DNA of 64,000 bases, taken from NCBI RefSeq assembly GCF_004331345.1, contig NZ_SJJZ01000004.1, positions 868,001 to 932,000 on the forward strand. Reading direction: 5' to 3'. The notes beneath the pieces were generated by a model. The model was not told where the DNA came from. It saw only the letters and a list, made by a program, of their open reading frames with translations, and did not search any database. Source of the stretch: Kribbella soli (GTDB taxonomy: Bacteria; Actinomycetota; Actinomycetes; Propionibacteriales; Kribbellaceae). The position numbers and the translations under genes are program-made. Shown piece by piece: positions 58,802-64,000 of the stretch. The number at the start of each line of letters is the position of its first letter. The first letter of the stretch is position 1.

Positions 58802-60589
58802 TCAGCTCCCCACGCTCAGCGACTTGAGGTAGAAGTAGTCCGGGTAGGCCCGCAGTTGCAGCCCGTGCACCTTCGGCTTGACCGCGTGGAAGAGACTCAG
58901 CCAGAGCACCGGCAGGTACAGGTACTGCTCCTCGCGCAGCTTCGCGGCCTGCTTGTACAGCTCCATCCGCTTTGCGTCGTCCGCCGCGGTGTTGGCCTTG
59001 TCGACCAGCGTGCCGATCTCCCGTGCGGGCTTCGAGGCGTGCCCGGCGAGGATGGCGTCGAGCTGGGCGGTCTTGTCGGCCGGCTTGAGGTTTTTGTCTT
59101 CCTGCACAGCCTGGTACTTCTGCCACTGGTCGCTCGGCAGGCTGATCTCCTGCACGTTCTTCGGCGACCAGAGCGAACCGACCATCGTCGGCCACGTCGG
59201 CAGCCCGGCGAACGTGCCGTAGTAGAAGCCGATGTAGTTCCCCTTCTGAACCTGCCAGCGCCGCTCGGTGTACACGCCGGACTCGACGTGGTCGACACTC
59301 GCCTTGATGCCCAGCTGCTTGGTCCAGCTGTCCACCATCGCGTCGGCGAGGGTGGTGTCCGGTACGCCGACGAGGATCCGCACCGGCGGTAGGCCCTGGC
59401 CGTTCGGATAGCCGGCCTCGGCGAGCAGCCGCTTCGCCTCGGCGACGTCCTCCTTGATCCCGAGGCTTGCGTCCCAACCCCCGGTCCGGCTGGTCACCAG
59501 CGAGACCCCCGGCTCCTGACCGGGTTGCACACCAGCCAGGGTCTTGCGGTCGAGCGCCAGCGACAACGCCTTGCGGACCCGGACATCCTCCATCGCTGGA
59601 TGCTGGCTGCGCAGTTTCGCCAGGTAGAGGATGCTGTAGTTCTCGGTCTGCTGGAGCTCCTTCGACAGGTTCGCGTCCTTCTGGAACCGCAGTACGTCGG
59701 GCCCGGCCAGCTGTACCAGATCGGTCTCGCCGTTCTCGTACGCCACGGTCGCAGTCGCGGCCGCACTGGGCTCGACCAGGTTGACTTGGATCCGGCCGAT
59801 CTTGACGTTGCCGCGGTCCCAGTACTTCTCGTTCGGCACCAGGATCAGCTTCGAGTTCTGGACCCACTCGGTCACCGTGTACGGCCCGTTGGACACGTAG
59901 TTCGGCGGGTTCTGCCAGTCCTTCGGCTTGCTCTCGACCAGGTCCATCGGCAGCGGCAGCATCGCCGGGTGGGTCAGCGCCAGCAGGAAGTCCGGGTTCG
60001 GGTTGGACAGGGTGAGCACGAGCTCGTGGTCCCCGTTCGCCTTCACGCCGACCTTCGACCAGTCGGTCAGTACGCCGGCCAGGAAGTCCTTGCCGCCCTT
60101 GATCCCGGTCGAGACCTGGTAACTGTTCGCGCCGAGCGTCGTACCGCCGGCCGACGTCGCCGCCGGCGTGAACAGCCGCTTGTAGGTCCGCTCGAAGTCC
60201 TGTGCGACAACGGGCTTGCCGTCGGACCACTGCGCGTTGTCGCGCAGCGTGAACGTGTAGGTCAGGTGGTCGTCGGAGACCTTCCATTCGGAAGCGACGG
60301 CCGGCAGCACTCCGTCGCCCTTCTCGTTCTGGGCCACCAGGCCCTCGGAGATCCCACGGCTGAGGATCCACATGCCGTTGGTGATCACCTGCGGGTCCAG
60401 CACCTCGACCGGTACGTAGTCGATCTTCAGCGTCGACTGGCCGTCGGCCGCCTTGCTGTCGTCACCGAACAGACCGCAACCGGTCAGCGACCAACTGCCG
60501 CCGATCGCGGCCATGGTCAGACCGGACAATCGCAGGAAGTCGCGCCGGGTCTGGCCGGCAGGGGGAACCGAGCTCGCGCGTTTGGCCAT
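58802..60589 (-). CDS. Oligopeptide-type ABC transporter substrate-binding lipoprotein
   Basis: The 595-residue family-5 binding protein carries a twin-arginine start (QTRRDFLRLSGLT) and a lipobox ending SLTGC, so it is probably a Tat-exported lipoprotein. The family signature is VASEWKVSDDHLTYTFTLRD, and ALSLALDRKTLAG is the usual mid-protein motif. The ligand may be a peptide, opine or glycoside. Its good sigma-70-type promoter is at 60633-60662. Confidence 0.9.
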   Translation of the reverse strand: MAKRASSVPPAGQTRRDFLRLSGLTMAAIGGSWSLTGCGLFGDDSKAADGQSTLKIDYVPVEVLDPQVITNGMWILSRGISEGLVAQNEKGDGVLPAVASEWKVSDDHLTYTFTLRDNAQWSDGKPVVAQDFERTYKRLFTPAATSAGGTTLGANSYQVSTGIKGGKDFLAGVLTDWSKVGVKANGDHELVLTLSNPNPDFLLALTHPAMLPLPMDLVESKPKDWQNPPNYVSNGPYTVTEWVQNSKLILVPNEKYWDRGNVKIGRIQVNLVEPSAAATATVAYENGETDLVQLAGPDVLRFQKDANLSKELQQTENYSILYLAKLRSQHPAMEDVRVRKALSLALDRKTLAGVQPGQEPGVSLVTSRTGGWDASLGIKEDVAEAKRLLAEAGYPNGQGLPPVRILVGVPDTTLADAMVDSWTKQLGIKASVDHVESGVYTERRWQVQKGNYIGFYYGTFAGLPTWPTMVGSLWSPKNVQEISLPSDQWQKYQAVQEDKNLKPADKTAQLDAILAGHASKPAREIGTLVDKANTAADDAKRMELYKQAAKLREEQYLYLPVLWLSLFHAVKPKVHGLQLRAYPDYFYLKSLSVGS

Positions 60590-60632
60590 GGAGTGTCGCC
60601 TTTCTGGCGTCCTGAACTCGACTTATGGCGCG

Positions 60633-60662
60633 ACCGTAGGGCCGTACGAGCGTCGATGTCAA
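60633..60662 (-). promoter_or_regulatory. Promoter of the peptide-type ABC transporter operon with an overlapping dyad
   Basis: On the complement, TTGACA (60662-60657), an 18-base spacer and TACGGT (60638-60633) form a near-consensus promoter. AGCGT and ACGCT flank the -35 as a short inverted repeat, possibly an operator. Confidence 0.65.
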
Positions 60663-60722
60663 CGCTTTACGGCCATTACCGAAATTGATCTAGATCGGTG
60701 TCCCCCGGTGGCAGACGCCTGG

Positions 60723-62288
60723 TCAGCTGAAGCGTTCGTACGCCGGCAGCGTCAGGAAGTCGACGTACTCGTCGGCGAGCGCCACCTCCAGGAACAGGGC
60801 GCGAGCGGCGTCGAAGCGGTCCGGCGTACCGAGTTTGGCGATCTCCTCGTCGGCGATCCGTTCGACCAATTCGGTGGTGACCGTATCCCCGGAGTCGAGG
60901 GTGACCTGGTTCCGGCGCCACTGCCAGATCTGCGACCGGGAGATCTCGGCGGTCGCCGCGTCCTCCATCAGGTTGAAGATGCCGACGGCGCCGGTGCCGT
61001 CGAGCCAGGCGGCCAGGTACTGGATGGCGACACTGACATTGCTGCGGAGGCCAGCCTCGGTCACCTCACCAGGTGTGGCCGCGACGTCCAGCAACTGCTC
61101 AGCGGTCACCGCGACGTCTTCGCGCAGCTTGTCGACCTGGTTCGGACGCTCGCCGAGGACCGCGTCGAAGACCTTCCGGCACGTCTCGACCATCCCCGGG
61201 TGCGCGACCCAGGAACCGTCGAAGCCGTCGCCGGCCTCGCGGGTCTTGTCGGCCTCGACCTTCGCGAAGGCCTGCTCGTTCACCGCCGGGTCCTTGCTCG
61301 GGATGAACGCCGCCATCCCGCCGATCGCGTGCGCGCCGCGCTTGTGGCAGGTCCGCACCAGCAGCTCGGTGTAGGCGCGCATGAACGGCACCGTCATCGT
61401 CACGCTGTTCCGGTCCGGCAGCTGGAAGTCCGTACCGCGGGTCCGGTGCGTCTTGATCACGCTGAACATGTAGTCCCAGCGCCCTGCATTCAACCCGGCG
61501 GAGTGGTCCCGCAGTTCGTACAGGATCTCTTCCATCTCGAACGCGGCCGGGTACGTCTCGATCAGCACAGTGGCGCGGATCGTCCCGCGGGGGATCCCGA
61601 GCTCGTCCTGCGCGGTCACGAACACGTCGTTCCAGAGCCGCGCTTCGAGGTGCGACTCCATCTTCGGCAGGTAGAAGTACGGTCCCTGGCCGCGGACGAG
61701 CTGCAGTTGCGCGGCCGCCGCGAAGTACAGCGCGAAGTCCACCAGCGAGCCGGACGTCTCTTCGCCGTCGACGAGGATGTGCTTCTCCGGCAGGTGCCAG
61801 CCCCGCGGCCGTACGACGATCGTCGCCAGCTCCTCGTCCGGCTTGAGCGCGTAGCTCTTCGTGTCGGTGCTGAAGTCGATGCGCCGGGTGATCGCGTCCA
61901 GCAGGTTCAGCTGGCCGCCGACCACGTTCTCCCAGGTCGGCGTGTTCGCGTCCTCCTGGTCGGCGAGCCACACCTTGGCGCCCGAGTTCAGCGCGTTGAT
62001 GGTCATCTTCCGGTCGGTCGGTCCGGTGATCTCCACCCGCCGGTCGACGAGCCCCGGAGCAGCGGGCGCGACCCGCCACTCCGGGTCGTCCCGAACGTCC
62101 TTCGTGTCCGCCAGGAACCCCAGCGACGCCCCGGCCGCGATCTCCGCGACCCGCTGCGCGCGCCGCTCGAGCAGCTCCCGCCGCCGTCCGTCGTACGCAC
62201 GGTGCAGCGTCTCGATCAGTCCGAGCGCCCGCTCGGTGAGGATCTCGTCGTACCGCTCGCCCATCGGGCCGGTGACCTCGACTGCCAC
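60723..62288 (-). CDS. aceB: Malate synthase A
   Basis: The 521-residue enzyme condenses glyoxylate with acetyl-CoA to malate. It reads as isoform A: DFEDA-like WLADQEDANTPTWENV, PRGWHLPEKHILVDGE, FYLPKMESHLEARLWND, IRATVLIETYPAAFEMEEIL, AIGGMAAFIPSKD and GSWVAHPG. The start is GTG 62288, with AAGGAG about six bases upstream. Isocitrate lyase is not encoded in the window, so the rest of the glyoxylate route lies elsewhere. It is monocistronic, with 133 bases before the transporter gene. Confidence 0.95.
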   Translation of the reverse strand: MAVEVTGPMGERYDEILTERALGLIETLHRAYDGRRRELLERRAQRVAEIAAGASLGFLADTKDVRDDPEWRVAPAAPGLVDRRVEITGPTDRKMTINALNSGAKVWLADQEDANTPTWENVVGGQLNLLDAITRRIDFSTDTKSYALKPDEELATIVVRPRGWHLPEKHILVDGEETSGSLVDFALYFAAAAQLQLVRGQGPYFYLPKMESHLEARLWNDVFVTAQDELGIPRGTIRATVLIETYPAAFEMEEILYELRDHSAGLNAGRWDYMFSVIKTHRTRGTDFQLPDRNSVTMTVPFMRAYTELLVRTCHKRGAHAIGGMAAFIPSKDPAVNEQAFAKVEADKTREAGDGFDGSWVAHPGMVETCRKVFDAVLGERPNQVDKLREDVAVTAEQLLDVAATPGEVTEAGLRSNVSVAIQYLAAWLDGTGAVGIFNLMEDAATAEISRSQIWQWRRNQVTLDSGDTVTTELVERIADEEIAKLGTPDRFDAARALFLEVALADEYVDFLTLPAYERFS

Positions 62289-62383
62289 AGGGGACTCCTT
62301 AACTCAGAACTACGACTTCGTGATCGGTGATCCGGTCTACCCCGACCGTAATCCAGCCGTCCTGCTCCTGCACGTCCACCCGC

Positions 62384-63076
62384 TCAGTGCGGCAAAGGGT
62401 TGAGCCGGGTTCCGATCAACAGACCGCCCGGGCAACGCGCGTAGGCCGCCCTCCCCTTGGGAAACCGTCGGCACTCCGCGCGCCAAACGTCTCTGCACGC
62501 TGCGGGAAACCCGGCGCGGTGCTCGCAGGCCGCACGCACGAACTGCGGACCGAGGGCGGTGATCCGCGTCCCCGCCACGTCCAGCAGCGATCCGGCCTGC
62601 AGGTAGCACGACAGCGTCGCTTGCGGCCTCCGGATCTCGAGGTGTTCGAAGATCGCTGCCTCGACCTCCTCGATACGCCGTACCGGAGTTCCCGTCGGCG
62701 CCGTCTCCCGCACAGCCGCGACGCCGGCCGCGGTGAAACACCTGCCGGCCAAGGGCCTGAACAACCCGATGTCGTGCAGCATCGCAGCCACGTAGAACAA
62801 CTCCGGATCGAGGTCGGCTCCGTCGGCCCGCGCCAGCGCCATCCCGAAACGCCAGGTTCGGACCGAGTGCTCGAGGAAGCCCCGGCTCAGGATGTCTTGC
62901 CCGAGGTCTGCGGCACTGGAGGTCCAGGGCGTCGGCTTCGGGGCGGGGAGGATCGCCGTCTCCATTCCCCGCTTTCCGAGCCGGTACGCCGCCAACTCGA
63001 CCGTGGTCGACGCCAGCCGACCCATCACCGTCGGCAACAACCGCACTCTGTCCTTGGTGCTGAGCACCTCGTTCAT
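62384..63076 (-). CDS. HD-domain protein (putative phosphohydrolase)
   Basis: A 230-residue protein. The HD metal signature appears as FLEHSVRTWRFGMAL and VAAMLHDIGLF (His-Asp), with later GTPVRRIEEVEAAIFEHLEI. Such enzymes hydrolyse nucleotides or cyclic nucleotides; the substrate is unknown. ATG 63076 overlaps the membrane-protein stop (ATGA 63076-63073), so it is coupled to that gene and the longer upstream reading is rejected. Confidence 0.8.
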   Translation of the reverse strand: MNEVLSTKDRVRLLPTVMGRLASTTVELAAYRLGKRGMETAILPAPKPTPWTSSAADLGQDILSRGFLEHSVRTWRFGMALARADGADLDPELFYVAAMLHDIGLFRPLAGRCFTAAGVAAVRETAPTGTPVRRIEEVEAAIFEHLEIRRPQATLSCYLQAGSLLDVAGTRITALGPQFVRAACEHRAGFPAACRDVWRAECRRFPKGRAAYARCPGGLLIGTRLNPLPH

Positions 63077-63930
63077 GGCGTGGTGGACTCCGCCAGGTTC
63101 TCCGTGGCTGCAGGTTCGCCCGCGCGCCACTGTTCAGCAGTTCGAAGCACCCAGTACAGCAGGAACAGCACGAGCAGAACGGTCTCGACCACGAGGATCG
63201 CCGACGACCTCCAGATCAGTCCGATCGCGAGGCAGGCGCACATCCCGACCGCGATCAGGCCGTAGGCACCGGTGAACGCCCTCCGCTCGGGAGCCCGAGA
63301 GGCCGGCTCGTGACGCTGACCTCTGGCGCTGAGGACAACGATGACGATGAAGACTGCGAACAAGAGCACAGCGGCGGTGTAGTGCGCATTGCCGACGAAG
63401 CTGGGACGCGAGGTCGCGAACCAGATGATCCCCGCCAACCAGAGCAGCACAGAGGTGACGAGACCCGCGACCTGCTTCCAGTCCCATTTCGCGCTGCCTT
63501 TCGAGGTCAGCCCGATGAACATCGAGGCGAGCAGCGCTACGCCGCCGACCGCGAAGTACGCCACCATGTTGTTCGCGATGTCCGCGTCCGCCTGGCGCGA
63601 GATGACGTCTTCCGACCAGCACCTGCCGGCGTTCGGCGTCGGCACGAAGGCAACGACCGGCGCGAGGAGTCCGCCGAGGTTCAGCAGCACGTCCTTCAGG
63701 GACGTTGTGCCTTTCAGGACGATCATGCAGATGCCGATCGTCACCAGGGAACCGATGAACACCGCATGCACCGGCGTGTAGTAGTACGCGCTGATCGATC
63801 CCTGCCAGCAGTCCGACGCCGTCTTCCAGTGCTCGCGCAGCACCGCGACCGCGAGCATGATCAGGACTCCGATCATCGCCAGCCGCAGGTAGTTGTACGT
63901 CCGCTTCTCGAAATCACTCTGGGAGGCCAT
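63073..63930 (-). CDS. Multi-span membrane protein of unknown function
   Basis: The 285-residue protein has about seven hydrophobic spans, from YLRLAMIGVLIMLAVAVL to AILVVETVLLVLFLLYWVL. SISAYYYTPVHAVFIGSLV looks like a conserved family motif. A loop with two Cys (CWQGSIS and GRCWSEDV) may lie outside. I do not recognise the family with certainty. It is translationally coupled to the HD-domain gene. GGGAGAGGGG precedes ATG 63930. Confidence 0.75.
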   Translation of the reverse strand: MASQSDFEKRTYNYLRLAMIGVLIMLAVAVLREHWKTASDCWQGSISAYYYTPVHAVFIGSLVTIGICMIVLKGTTSLKDVLLNLGGLLAPVVAFVPTPNAGRCWSEDVISRQADADIANNMVAYFAVGGVALLASMFIGLTSKGSAKWDWKQVAGLVTSVLLWLAGIIWFATSRPSFVGNAHYTAAVLLFAVFIVIVVLSARGQRHEPASRAPERRAFTGAYGLIAVGMCACLAIGLIWRSSAILVVETVLLVLFLLYWVLRTAEQWRAGEPAATENLAESTTP

Positions 63931-64000
63931 GGCCGTCCCCTCTCCCTGACGAAACTCCCCTTACCTGTTCGGATGATCGGGAAGCGCCGGGAGATACATT

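Noticed and set aside
62327..63265. 312-codon open frame on the plus strand
   Set aside because: It overlaps the HD-domain and membrane-protein genes, which have coupled starts, HD motifs and membrane spans. The plus frame shows none of these.

Overview
The window is 64 kb of high-GC DNA from an actinomycete, most likely a Nocardioidaceae member such as Kribbella. This is inferred from codon use, many GTG starts, SARP, ANTAR, DUF574 and CGNR families, and frequent leaderless promoters of the form TAnnnT-N6-start. No tRNA, rRNA, CRISPR array, transposase or phage gene was seen. It reads as chromosome with a metabolic and regulatory patchwork.

Layout. 1-5.6 kb: end of a DUF574 methyltransferase, rhodanese, NhaA antiporter fused to a DsbA-like domain, GAF-ANTAR regulator, ROK regulator and an acetyltransferase. 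5.6-8.9 kb: CGNR regulator and a coupled alanine racemase / D-Ala-D-Ala ligase / VanX-like dipeptidase set. 9.4-17.1 kb: a coupled NAD-dependent formate dehydrogenase operon (fdsG-fdsB-fdsA-fdsD-moeA-fdhD-SRPBCC). A long operator core upstream of it recurs before the acetyltransferase at 4977. 17.1-20.9 kb: a MerR-methyltransferase fusion, an aminotransferase/MerR pair and an aldo/keto reductase. 20.9-27.9 kb: secreted GH75 chitosanase, then a LacI regulator, sugar ABC transporter and GH51 arabinofuranosidase. 28-32.3 kb: TMEM175-like channel, then an iron-box divergon with a siderophore-interacting flavoprotein and a penicillin-acylase/siderophore-acetyltransferase fusion.

32.3-37.6 kb is decayed and regulatory: a broken gene remnant, a DUF574 methyltransferase, a 30-residue DUF58 stub behind moxR, an in-frame scar joining the start of a response regulator to the end of a histidine kinase, a SARP/LuxR pair and a possible small peptide. 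37.7-44 kb: glgX-treY-treZ, making trehalose from glycogen. 44.1-46.8 kb: a Pro/Thr-rich membrane protein coupled to a polysaccharide deacetylase/glycosyltransferase fusion. 46.8-49.9 kb: secreted trypsin-like protease, Tat-exported amine oxidase and a secreted RidA. 50.2-54.9 kb: cupin, an unusual three-part regulator, a ThuA/deacetylase-like protein and a DegT aminotransferase, the best candidate for an undescribed pathway. 55.1-60.6 kb: oligopeptide-type ABC transporter. 60.7-63.9 kb: malate synthase, HD-domain protein and a membrane protein.

Most operons are tightly packed with ATGA or GTGA overlaps. Coordinates and domain calls come from reading the sequence only; no homology search was run.
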